Origin: JBMFLE01 sp049971355
GTDB lineage: Bacteria; Patescibacteriota; Patescibacteriia; UBA2591; UBA4787
Length of the DNA stretch: 46,444 nucleotides
Reading direction: 5' to 3'
Assembly: GCA_049971355.1 (NCBI GenBank)
Contig: JBMFLE010000001.1
Location: 1-46,444 of the forward strand
The position numbers and the translations under genes are program-made. Within the stretch, counting starts at the first letter, position 1. Each line of letters starts with the position of its first letter. The notes beneath the pieces are model-generated. The model ran no database searches, had not been told where the DNA came from, and worked only from the letters and a program-made list of their open reading frames with translations. Shown piece after piece: positions 34,209 through 40,941 of the stretch.

Positions 34209-34505
34209 TCATCCGACAGGACACCCTATCGAATGATAGGGCGAACCACCAACGAAATTAATATAATCTCTAATTTGTTGTCTTAATAATCTTTTACCTT
34301 CTGTAGTTTTTAAAAATTTTTCTCGTCTTAGAGCATCGCTTTTTAACAGATAAGCTTCATAATAAATTAATTTGAGAGGACGCCTGTTTTTTGTAGATTT
34401 AACTTTTCCTAAATTATGTTCCTTAATTCTTCGCCTTAAATCATCTGTTACTCCAATATAAAATTTTTTATCTTTAAGACTAAGTAAAATATAGAGATAA
34501 TACAT
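34209..34505 (-). CDS. GIY-YIG domain endonuclease-like protein
   Basis: A protein of about 98 residues of the small GIY-YIG (UPF0213/YhbQ-like) group: YYLYILLSLKDKKFYIGVTDDLRRRIKEHN, then LKLIYYEAY and REKFLKTTEGKRLLR. The Tyr pair, Arg and Glu of the nuclease site are present. I start at ATG 34505; a TTG at 34514 is possible. The last 15 residues or so are encoded by a repeat with two small hairpins, so the original C-terminus was probably changed by insertion. Its role is unknown; such genes are often mobile. Confidence 0.82.
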   Translation of the reverse strand: MYYLYILLSLKDKKFYIGVTDDLRRRIKEHNLGKVKSTKNRRPLKLIYYEAYLLKSDALRREKFLKTTEGKRLLRQQIRDYINFVGGSPYHSIGCPVG

Positions 34506-34527
34506 ACGTAACAAATTAGATAGATAA

Positions 34528-34599
34528 TACCCTCGGTGGGAATCGGACCCACATCTCGGGCTTAGAAGGCCCGAACTCTATCCATTGAGCTACGAGGGC
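34528..34599 (-). tRNA. tRNA-Arg (anticodon TCT), T-loop with C55
   Basis: Acceptor GCCCTCG/CGAGGGT (closing G1-U72), D-loop with G18G19, anticodon stem CGGGC/GCCCG with loop CTTCTAA. The T-loop is TCCGATT, so position 55 is C instead of T. Discriminator A; CCA not encoded. Confidence 0.92.
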
Positions 34600-34731
34600 C
34601 AAATAAGTTAAAAGTTTAAATTATTTTAATATTTTAGCAGAAAATAAGATAAAGTCAATATTTGTAAAAATTTTTAGTTGTAAAGTTTCATGACATTATT
34701 AACAGCAAGAGTAGATTGATTCTCTAATAGA

Positions 34732-35667
34732 TTAGTGAGATTTTTTTATTTTATCGTGAAACGCTTGATAAATTTTTTTAAGATCTTGATTAGCGATTCG
34801 AGTGTAAATTTGGGTAGTAGTGATGTTTTTATGACCCAGTAATTTCTGAATCGTTTGCAAGTTAACTCCAGCGGCTAATAAATTAACGGCAAATGAATGG
34901 CGCAAACTGTGAGTGGTAATTTTTTCAGTCAGGCCGGCAATTTTTACGTATTTTTTTATCAGACGTTGAATACTTCTCGGGCTGAGCTTATTTTTAGGCT
35001 CTTTCTGATCCACCTCTTTTTGGCCGCGATCATGACGAATAAATAAAGACGAATCGAAATCAATTCTTTTTTCCAAATATCTTTTTAACCAATACCTTGC
35101 TCGATTAGAAAGGAAAACCGTTCGCCATTTACCATCTTTACCTTTAATTGAGAATTTATCTTCAGTCAAATTAATATCTTGTCTCTTTAAATTTGTTAAT
35201 TCGGAAATTCGTAGACCAGTTGAAAATAGTAATTCTAAAATTGCCTTATCTCGAAATTTGATAATTTCTTGCTGGTCAACTTGAAGTGGCATGTTTAAAA
35301 ATTTTTCTAAATTATCCCCCCGAAGAAAAGAAATTTCTTTTGAAATTTTGGCTAATTCAATTTTTTCTGGGGTCAAAGTTTTAACACCACGTTTAGCTAA
35401 ATATCTAAGAAAAGATCTCAGGGCAATTAAATAGTAATTTTGAGTTGCAGCTGAAAAATTGCCACCACGTCGATTTTGTTGTTTGGCTAACCAAAGTTTA
35501 TATTGGCGCACCAAATCAAGATCAATCTCTTTGGGTTGCTTGATTTTAGCCCAGGCCAAGAAACTTTTTAAATAAAAATCATAATTGCGGATTGTTAATT
35601 GGTTGAGACCTTTCTCAAATTTTAAATGTTCCAGAAATTCAGTGATGAGTTGTTTGAGAGTAAACAT
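34732..35667 (-). CDS. Tyrosine site-specific recombinase, Xer type
   Basis: A 311-residue recombinase with the SAM-like N-terminal core-binding domain (1-105) and catalytic domain. The active-site residues are R153 (GLRISELTNL), a Lys in KGKDGKW (175-180), H253 and R256 (HSLRHSFA), H279 (LLGHKNI) and the nucleophile Y288 (TQIYTRI). It is the only Xer-like gene in the window, with no integrase-style extra arm domain, so a housekeeping role in chromosome-dimer resolution is most likely. It is flanked by non-coding DNA, with no adjacent dif-like site recognised. Confidence 0.93.
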   Translation of the reverse strand: MFTLKQLITEFLEHLKFEKGLNQLTIRNYDFYLKSFLAWAKIKQPKEIDLDLVRQYKLWLAKQQNRRGGNFSAATQNYYLIALRSFLRYLAKRGVKTLTPEKIELAKISKEISFLRGDNLEKFLNMPLQVDQQEIIKFRDKAILELLFSTGLRISELTNLKRQDINLTEDKFSIKGKDGKWRTVFLSNRARYWLKRYLEKRIDFDSSLFIRHDRGQKEVDQKEPKNKLSPRSIQRLIKKYVKIAGLTEKITTHSLRHSFAVNLLAAGVNLQTIQKLLGHKNITTTQIYTRIANQDLKKIYQAFHDKIKKSH

Positions 35668-35889
35668 AGGAAATTTTTATGCGAATTTATCTGTTTGCTA
35701 GTTGTTGTCTTTCGTTAAGACAGGCACTGGTAGCTGAGTGTAAATAATTGAGATTAATATTATATCAGAGGTATTTGTGGATGTCAAAATCTTACGACAC
35801 TTGAGGTTTAACCGGTCAAAAGTTATCCACAGGCCAAATTTAAAAATTAATTTATAATAAAAAGGAAGGAGTAATTAATAAATCAGGCT

Positions 35890-36138
35890 ATGGGCGGGAG
35901 GCAATTCGAACAATTACTTCAGCCTGGATTTGAAGGTAAGGGGGAAAAGGTCGAATCTCAGAAACTTCTTGACAAAATCTACGAACTGAAAAATCGAATA
36001 GGCGACCTACAGGCTGAATTGGGTTGTCTCTCGGCTGATCCGGGGGGAAACAAAAACAGGCTTGATTTCCTTCGAGGGCTAATTGCTAAGTTAAATGTCG
36101 AGATTAGCCGATTGGAGGCGTCAATGAAGTTGGTTTAA
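35890..36138 (+). CDS. Small coiled-coil protein of unknown function
   Basis: An 82-residue protein, mostly helical. Residues 22-48 and 57-80 have a heptad-like pattern (KLLDKIYELKNRIGDLQAEL, then LRGLIAKLNVEISRLEASM), suggesting a two-helix hairpin around a Gly/Pro-containing turn. AGGAAGGAG lies 18 bases before the ATG, a long spacing. A terminator follows. I do not recognise a family; the composition is less AT-rich than the spacer, which supports a real gene. Confidence 0.55.
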   Translation: MGGRQFEQLLQPGFEGKGEKVESQKLLDKIYELKNRIGDLQAELGCLSADPGGNKNRLDFLRGLIAKLNVEISRLEASMKLV

Positions 36139-36187
36139 AGATGATAATTCAGGCTGAAAATTAAACTTTCAAAAATTCTCATTAAGA

Positions 36188-36224
36188 GAAATGAGCGTGG
36201 TTTTGTGACGTTCATTTTTTTATT
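36188..36224 (+). terminator. Rho-independent terminator
   Basis: AATGAGCGT pairs with ACGTTCATT (one G-T pair) across a 9-base loop, followed by TTTTTTTATTT. It ends the 82-residue gene. Confidence 0.7.
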
Positions 36225-36361
36225 TGCTATAATTAATCTATTATCCGTAAAACGTTATACGCTATAATTGGACAGGAGCCCAAAATTTTGGACATGGATT
36301 AAGTTTGTAAAAAGGATATGATAAGATGGATTCGAAAGGTAAAATAATTATCATTAACCTA

Positions 36362-36637
36362 ATGGCTTATGAGAAAAAACTTAATTCTCAAACCAAGTTC
36401 CAAATTGTTTTAGAAACTATTTCTGGTCAAAAATCTCATCCCGAGATTGCCAGAACCTACGGCATCCACCCTCAACTTATTACCAATTGGAAGAAAGTGG
36501 GCTTTTTCAAAGAGTTTTTCCGAATATCTAAAATTTTTTCTTCGGGCAGAGCTGTGGGAATATTACTAGTCATCCTTCTCCCGGCTGATTCTGGCGGATA
36601 TTTGTGTTTAAGGATTTTGTTGATAATTTCCATATGA
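36362..36637 (+). pseudogene. N-terminal fragment of an IS3-type orfA transposase
   Basis: Residues 1-45 from ATG 36362 match the N-terminus of IS3-family OrfA: TKFQIVLETISGQKSHPEIA then YGIHPQLITNWKK, a helix-turn-helix. After about 36500 the family pattern ends and the frame runs into unrelated sequence that overlaps the THEP1-like gene. Just upstream, GGACAGGAGCCCAAAATTTTGGACA resembles an IS3-type left end. It is not functional. Confidence 0.7.
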
Positions 36638-37147
36638 TTTAAGCAGTTGTTTCAATTTTTCTTTTATCTCTTCTCGATTTTCTCTAGTTAAATAAAAAAC
36701 TTTGGTATCTTTTCGCTTTTTTATTTTATCGGTAAAAGGATCAGGGGTTAACTTAATCGTGCCCAAAACCTTATTTTTACTATCCAAGGCAGTCAAAACT
36801 GCTTTTTTAAATTTCTCGGAGAAAAGTTCCATTTTTCCTATTTCATCAATGATACAAATTTTATCCCTTTTTAATGCCCCCAAAACAGCTTTAACCACAA
36901 TTTTTTCTAAGTCTTTTATATTTACTCCATACTTTGAAACTTTATAAGGGCTTTTAATATTTTGATGGGCTAAAATTCCTTCTTTGCCATCTATGGTGAT
37001 AATTTTAAATCCTTTTCTCATTCCCTTTTCCCGAATTTCTGCAGTATAAAAACCTCCGACACTTAAATCTATCCCCCTGAGGATTTCCATTATTAAGGTA
37101 GTTTTGCCGCAACCCGGCCGACCAGTGATGAAAATATTTTTTATCAT
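36608..37147 (-). CDS. THEP1-type nucleoside-triphosphatase
   Basis: A 179-residue P-loop NTPase. Walker A is GRPGCGKTT near residue 9, and Walker B with the family extension is ICIIDEIGKMELFS near 97. VGGFYTAEIREKGMRKGF is also characteristic of the THEP1 (MJ1559/Aquifex) group, better known in archaea and thermophilic bacteria. These enzymes hydrolyse NTPs slowly, and their cellular role is unclear. The start overlaps the stop of the DUF2905 gene by four bases, so the two are translated together. Confidence 0.88.
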   Translation of the reverse strand: MIKNIFITGRPGCGKTTLIMEILRGIDLSVGGFYTAEIREKGMRKGFKIITIDGKEGILAHQNIKSPYKVSKYGVNIKDLEKIVVKAVLGALKRDKICIIDEIGKMELFSEKFKKAVLTALDSKNKVLGTIKLTPDPFTDKIKKRKDTKVFYLTRENREEIKEKLKQLLKSYGNYQQNP

Positions 37148-37368
37148 TTGAAAAATCGAGAAATAATATAGAAAATAATAGACAAAATAATACTGATTAA
37201 AATGCAGGTACCGATTGGAGCAAAGAAGGTAAAATTTCCCTTTTTAATATAAATATCACCAGGTAGTTTACCAAAACAAGGAACTTTTGAACCAAATAAA
37301 AAAATTACTCCAATTAAAATTAGGAGAAAACCCACCAATATCAAAATTTTAGCAAACTGATGAAACAT
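37144..37368 (-). CDS. DUF2905 family small membrane protein
   Basis: A 74-residue protein with two transmembrane helices (about 6-27 and 47-70) and the family middle FGKLPGDIYIKKGNFTFFAPIGTCILISI. Its function is not known. It is the first gene of a two-gene unit with the THEP1-like NTPase. Confidence 0.88.
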   Translation of the reverse strand: MFHQFAKILILVGFLLILIGVIFLFGSKVPCFGKLPGDIYIKKGNFTFFAPIGTCILISIILSIIFYIISRFFK

Positions 37369-37533
37369 GGTTGAAACTCATTATTAACGCCATAAAGTAA
37401 TTTGGGGCACTGGAGTATTTTAGAGCGATTTTATCACCTCGAAGGAATCACTTCGCGACCCTACGGGGCGAAAAATTCGGCGGTGGAAAAATCGGCGACT
37501 GATTTCAAAAATCCGTGGAATTATCTTGCCGAA

Positions 37534-37698
37534 ATGCCCGCCGAAGCGAGGGGCCCCGCACAACCCCGCCCTCTAAGTATAATAATTTGGTCTAATAACT
37601 TTAATTATCTCTTGTATTCAAATTACTTCATTTAAGAAATATAAAACAGCATAGAGGGCGGGGTATGCGGGGTAAACTCCGCCCCGAGCGAGGCGGCT
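37534..37698. repeat. GC-rich inverted repeat with AT-rich centre
   Basis: CCCCGCACAACCCCGCCCTCTA at 37554-37575 is matched, reverse-complemented with one indel and one mismatch, by 37652-37672. Outside these, CGCC-AAGCGAGGGG and CCCCGAGCGAGGCGG also pair. The 76-base centre is very AT-rich. No ORF; it looks like a miniature element or an attachment-type structure next to tRNA-Ala. Confidence 0.6.
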
Positions 37699-37707
37699 AA
37701 TTCAATA

Positions 37708-37781
37708 TGGTGGACCTGGGCGGAATCGAACCGCCGTTTCGTCAATGCGAATGACGTGTTTTACCACTAAACTACAGGCCC
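37708..37781 (-). tRNA. tRNA-Ala (anticodon CGC), CCA encoded
   Basis: Acceptor GGGCCTG/CAGGTCC with the alanine-specific G3-U70 pair, anticodon stem CGTCA/TGACG with loop TTCGCAT, D-loop with G18G19 and T-loop TTCGATT. Discriminator A is followed by CCA in the DNA. Confidence 0.95.
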
Positions 37782-37898
37782 ACAACCGCGACAATGTCGC
37801 GGAATTTCTAATTTCCAATTTCTGTCCCCACAGGACATCTCCCGAAGGGAGATAATTTCTAAATAATCTCAAATTTCTAAAATTCAAAACATTTAGAA

Positions 37899-38126
37899 TG
37901 GACATGAACCCCAAAAATGGGACTGAGAGTAAATTTGTTTTTGAGACTAATTTGATTGACCAAGGTTATAATCTTACTAAAGTACTAATTTGTACTAATA
38001 TTACTAATTATTAGTACAATTAGTAAAAGATTAGTAATTTGGTAAGAATCTTTAACTATTTCAAACAGCCCAAACTAAATTACTAAAAGCGGAAAATTGT
38101 CCCACGAAAGGGGCTCACTTCAAATT
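37899..38126 (+). mobile_element. MITE-like intergenic element, copy 2
   Basis: Ends TGGACATGAACCCCAAAAAT and GTCCCACGAAAGGGGCTCAC are imperfect inverted repeats and match those of copies at 26861-27212 and 39835-40134. The interior holds long complementary arms built from TTACTAA/TTAGTAA words (37972-38046). No ORF. Confidence 0.5.
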
Positions 38127-38158
38127 AGAGATTTTGAGTTTCCGCTGCTTTGCAACAG

Positions 38159-38233
38159 TGGTGCTCCCACTCCGAATCGAACGGAGATTTATTCCTTAGG
38201 ACGGAATCGTTTTATCCGTTAAACTATGGGAGC
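38159..38233 (-). tRNA. tRNA-Arg (anticodon CCT), CCA encoded
   Basis: Acceptor GCTCCCA/TGGGAGC, anticodon stem ATTCC/GGAAT with loop GTCCTAA, D-loop with G18G19 and T-loop TTCGATT. ACCA follows the acceptor in the DNA. Confidence 0.94.
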
Positions 38234-38265
38234 CTATTTAAAATTTCTAATTTCCAATTTTTAAA

Positions 38266-38451
38266 TTACCTCTTTGGTATAATTTGCTCGGCTAATTTAG
38301 TCAAAATATTAATCTTCGAATCAATGAGAGCTAATCCAATTAAAACAACTGCCAGAATTAAAATAATTATCAGCAATTTTTTTAGGTCCTGTTTTAAATA
38401 ATCGGCTTTTGATTCAATGGTTTGAGATGTTAATATTTTTTCTTTTTTCAT
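38266..38451 (-). CDS. Small single-helix membrane protein
   Basis: A 61-residue protein: charged N-terminus (about 1-24), one hydrophobic helix (about 25-44, LLIIILILAVVLIGLALI) and a basic end (IIPKR). No family is recognised. It is divergent from the bactofilin gene, and a plausible promoter (TTGACA 38505-38510, TATCAT 38483-38488, 16-base gap, minus strand) precedes it. That supports a real gene. Confidence 0.55.
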   Translation of the reverse strand: MKKEKILTSQTIESKADYLKQDLKKLLIIILILAVVLIGLALIDSKINILTKLAEQIIPKR

Positions 38452-38482
38452 AGTCTTGTTAATTATTTAAGAATTTGCTATA

Positions 38483-38510
38483 ATGATAGCACGATTTTTA
38501 TTAATGTCAA
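38483..38510 (-). promoter_or_regulatory. Promoter of the 61-residue membrane protein
   Basis: On the minus strand, TTGACA and TATCAT are separated by 16 bases, about 32 bases before the start codon. Confidence 0.5.
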
Positions 38511-38517
38511 TTTTGTG

Positions 38518-38545
38518 TTGACTTATTTAAATTAAATATTAAAAT
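38518..38545 (+). promoter_or_regulatory. Promoter of the bactofilin gene
   Basis: TTGACT (38518-38523) and TAAAAT (38540-38545) with a 16-base spacer, about 32 bases before ATG 38578. It is divergent from the minus-strand promoter next to it. Confidence 0.4.
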
Positions 38546-38577
38546 AGATGAACATCCTAACTTGTAGTAATTTATCT

Positions 38578-38967
38578 ATGTTTCACGACAAAGAACAAAA
38601 AATAAAACCAGAAGATGCGCAAACTGTTATTGGCGCCGGGGTAAAAGTTGAAGGGACATTTGTTGCTTTTGGAGATGTTATTGTTAAAGGTCAAGTTGTT
38701 GGAACCCTAGAAACTAAAAACGATTTACATCTTGAGAAGGGTGCGTTTATTGATGGTGATGTTTCGGCTAATAATGCTTATTTAGCCGGCGAAATTAAGG
38801 GTAATGTTAAAGTGAACGAGCAGGCAGTTTTTGATAAAACAGCTCGATTGACCGGTGACCTGGAATGTAAAGTTTTATCTGTTGAAGCCGGAGCTGTTTT
38901 TAATGGTCGTTGCCAAATGGGTCAAGAGGTGGAACTAAAAACTGAAGAGTTAAAAACTGAAGAATAA
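38578..38967 (+). CDS. Bactofilin
   Basis: About 129 residues. Bactofilins are small beta-helical proteins that polymerise into filaments without nucleotides and guide cell shape or wall enzymes. The core has the typical repeating pattern: GAGVKVEGTFVAFGDVIVKG, VVGTLETKNDLHLEKGAFIDG, NAYLAGEIKGNVKVNEQAVF and LTGDLECKVLSVEAGAVFNG. The C-terminus is a short acidic tail. I start at ATG 38578 (MFHDKEQ); an in-frame ATG at 38548 lies close to the predicted -10 region. Confidence 0.93.
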   Translation: MFHDKEQKIKPEDAQTVIGAGVKVEGTFVAFGDVIVKGQVVGTLETKNDLHLEKGAFIDGDVSANNAYLAGEIKGNVKVNEQAVFDKTARLTGDLECKVLSVEAGAVFNGRCQMGQEVELKTEELKTEE

Positions 38968-39011
38968 AGATGTAACACAAATTGCCAGGCGAATTAAATT
39001 AGTAGATCACT

Positions 39012-39791
39012 ATGTATTTTTATTTATACGATTCATTTTTAATTGAGCCGAAATATAGGAATTTAATTAACCAAATCGAGACCAGGTTAACTGATTTAGG
39101 GATTAGTGGTAAGGCTGTCAGATTAACTATTTTGAAAAATGCCACCGAGGTTATTAAAGATAATTTAAAACGTGGCATTCAAACTGTGGTAGCAATTGGT
39201 AGCGATCGTCTGTTTACTGAATCAGCCATTGCTTTGGCTGGTACTGAAGCGGTTTTAGGTTTTATCCCGATCGGCCCCTCTGAATTGGCAGAAATTTTAG
39301 GCATTCCGTTAGCAGATTACGCTTGTGATGTTATTTCTGGCCGGCGAATCGAAAAAATAGATTTAGGTAAAATTAATAACCAATACTTTTTAAGCTCAAT
39401 TCAAATTGATGATTCAAATATTAATTTGCGATGCGATGGCTCTTACCAAATTTCTCCTGTTTCCATAAAAACAGTTAAAATAATTAATCTCGATTGGTTG
39501 AATTTTTCCTCGCCAACATCAAGAATTAATCTGCAAAAAAAATCTAGTAATCCAAAGGATGGTTTATTAGAAATTCTTTCGGTTAAAAAACCAAAAATTA
39601 CTTTGCCATTTTTTAAAAAAGCTGAGCGAAAAGACAGCCTTTTTTATGTTAAAAAAGTTGATATTGAAGCAAATAAAGAAAAAGAGATTTTCATTACAGT
39701 TGATAATGAAAAAGTTTTTAAAACTCCGGCCGAAGTTGAAGTTGTGCCAAATTGTTTAAAAGTTATCGTTGGACGAGATAGGTTAATATAA
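39012..39791 (+). CDS. Diacylglycerol-kinase-like protein with altered nucleotide motif
   Basis: A 259-residue protein with the general layout of the lipid-kinase (DAGK catalytic/YegS) family. TVVAIGSDRLFTESAIAL near residue 60 stands where the kinases have GGDGTLNE, and LGFIPIGPSELAEILGIPL near 83 where they have IPLGTANDFARxLGIP. The C-terminal half is beta-rich, as in these kinases. GGDGT has become GSDRL, so ATP binding may be lost or changed. It lies 44 bases after the bactofilin gene on the same strand, probably in one unit. It could be a divergent lipid kinase or a non-catalytic relative. Confidence 0.65.
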   Translation: MYFYLYDSFLIEPKYRNLINQIETRLTDLGISGKAVRLTILKNATEVIKDNLKRGIQTVVAIGSDRLFTESAIALAGTEAVLGFIPIGPSELAEILGIPLADYACDVISGRRIEKIDLGKINNQYFLSSIQIDDSNINLRCDGSYQISPVSIKTVKIINLDWLNFSSPTSRINLQKKSSNPKDGLLEILSVKKPKITLPFFKKAERKDSLFYVKKVDIEANKEKEIFITVDNEKVFKTPAEVEVVPNCLKVIVGRDRLI

Positions 39792-39834
39792 AAAGGGGGG
39801 AACTAATTAAACTCGGTTAGAGAAGAGCAGATAT

Positions 39835-40134
39835 GAAGTGAGCGCTTTTCATGGGACGTTCAAAAATATCTAAAATAATTTTGCCACAGCCCTTATTAAG
39901 GGGCTGGGCAGCCCAGCCCATTGAAAATGGGCTGTGGTTGAATTTTGCCGCCCAACGAAGTTGGGCGAGCCTCGCCCCTTTGGGCCGGGAATTTTGAATG
40001 AATTTTGAACGAATGTCAAAAAGGAATTATTAGACCTAGACATTTAACATTGGAACTTTGACGTTTCATTAGAAATTGAAAATTAGGGCTTGGAAATTAC
40101 ACAAATGGTGTCCCATTTTGGGGGTTCATGTCCA
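39835..40134 (-). mobile_element. MITE-like intergenic element, copy 3 (inverted)
   Basis: On the minus strand it begins TGGACATGAACCCCCAAAAT and ends GAACGTCCCATGAAAAGCGC. Both ends match the other two copies. TTAGATATTTTTGAA before the right end is shared with copy 1. Part of the interior (about 40013-40083) is also found, reverse-complemented, beside copy 1 at 26790-26862. Confidence 0.5.
39884..39937. repeat. GC-rich cruciform
   Basis: Outer arms CCACAGCCC/GGGCTGTGG enclose an inner perfect hairpin GGGCTGGGC/GCCCAGCCC. The two stems nest to form a strong structure in an otherwise AT-rich spacer. Confidence 0.75.
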
Positions 40135-40216
40135 TTCGTTGATTATAATAAATGTTTGGTCCGAAAATTAACTAATTCCCCAATAAAAGTATTGTTTAAT
40201 AACTCAATTAACATAA

Positions 40217-40245
40217 CAGAACTGGACTATTAGATAACAAGTTTA
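40217..40245 (+). repeat. 29-base repeat upstream of deoC
   Basis: CAGAACTGGACTATTAGATA and the next nine bases are identical to 43428-43456. It ends 17 bases before the deoC start codon. It resembles the IS-end sequence at 1-27 (TTGGTTAGATA). Confidence 0.8.
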
Positions 40246-40262
40246 TTGTTGGACACTTTAAT

Positions 40263-40925
40263 ATGGATATTGCAAAATACATTGACCACACCAATGTTAA
40301 ACCAACGGCGACAGCTGGGGATATTAAAAAACTTTGCCAAGAGGCAAAAAAATTTGGTTTTCATTCGGTTTGTGTTACGCCAACCTATGTTAAATTAGCC
40401 AAAAGATTGTTAATCGGCTCTAAGGTTAAGACAATTGTGGTGATTGGTTTTCCTCATGGTTCGGAGACAACAGTAACTAAGGCTGTTGCGACTAAAGAGG
40501 CGATTAAAAATGGTGCTGAAGAAATTGATTTTGTGATGAATATTGGTTTGATGAAAGACAAAAAATATCAGCTAGTGAAAAAAGAGATGCAAGCAGTTAA
40601 AAAGGCGGCTGGTCTTCGTAACGTGAAAGTGATTTTAGAAACAGGTTATTTGACTAAATCAGAAATTAAAAAGGCCTGCCAATTAGCCAAGCAGGCCGGT
40701 TTAGATTTTGTTAAAACCTGCACTGGTTTCGGCCCCGGTCAAGCAAAAGTTGAAGATATTAAATTGATGCGTCGGGCGGTTGGTCCAAAAATAGGAGTAA
40801 AGGCCTCAGGTGGAATTCGCGATTATCAAACAGCTATAAAAATGATTAAAGCTGGGGCCAATCGAATCGGTACTAGCGCTGGAGTAGAAATTGTAGTTGG
40901 GGGAAAATCCAAAAACGCCTATTAA
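40263..40925 (+). CDS. deoC: Deoxyribose-phosphate aldolase
   Basis: A 220-residue TIM-barrel class I aldolase that splits 2-deoxyribose-5-phosphate into glyceraldehyde-3-phosphate and acetaldehyde, feeding deoxynucleosides into glycolysis. Catalytic residues are present: D89 (EEIDFVMNIG), the Schiff-base K151 (FVKTCTGFG) and K180 (GVKASGGIRD). Length is normal. There is no Shine-Dalgarno sequence; the leader is the 29-base repeat. It is convergent with recR, with 16 bases between the stops. No other nucleoside-salvage gene is adjacent. Confidence 0.96.
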   Translation: MDIAKYIDHTNVKPTATAGDIKKLCQEAKKFGFHSVCVTPTYVKLAKRLLIGSKVKTIVVIGFPHGSETTVTKAVATKEAIKNGAEEIDFVMNIGLMKDKKYQLVKKEMQAVKKAAGLRNVKVILETGYLTKSEIKKACQLAKQAGLDFVKTCTGFGPGQAKVEDIKLMRRAVGPKIGVKASGGIRDYQTAIKMIKAGANRIGTSAGVEIVVGGKSKNAY

Positions 40926-40941
40926 ATTTTAGACTGTCTTT

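Larger units (their letters stand above)
39792..40216. other. Gene-free spacer with palindromes and repeat element
   Basis: It holds copy 3 of the MITE-like element (inverted, 39835-40134), whose interior carries a GC-rich cruciform (39884-39937) and a second hairpin GCCCAACGAAGTTGGGC (39950-39966). No ORF is credible. Confidence 0.65.

Noticed and set aside
3645..35835. DnaA-box-like TTATCCACA words near 3651 and 35825
   Set aside because: They are single boxes, not clusters, and dnaA and dnaN are not adjacent, so an origin call is not supported.
37402..37914. ORFs of 77 and 70 residues near tRNA-Ala
   Set aside because: The first is built on the GC-rich inverted repeat and the second runs through tRNA-Ala; neither has coding character.
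38150..38401. 83-residue ORF on the plus strand
   Set aside because: It starts inside tRNA-Arg(CCT) and overlaps the 61-residue membrane protein on the other strand.
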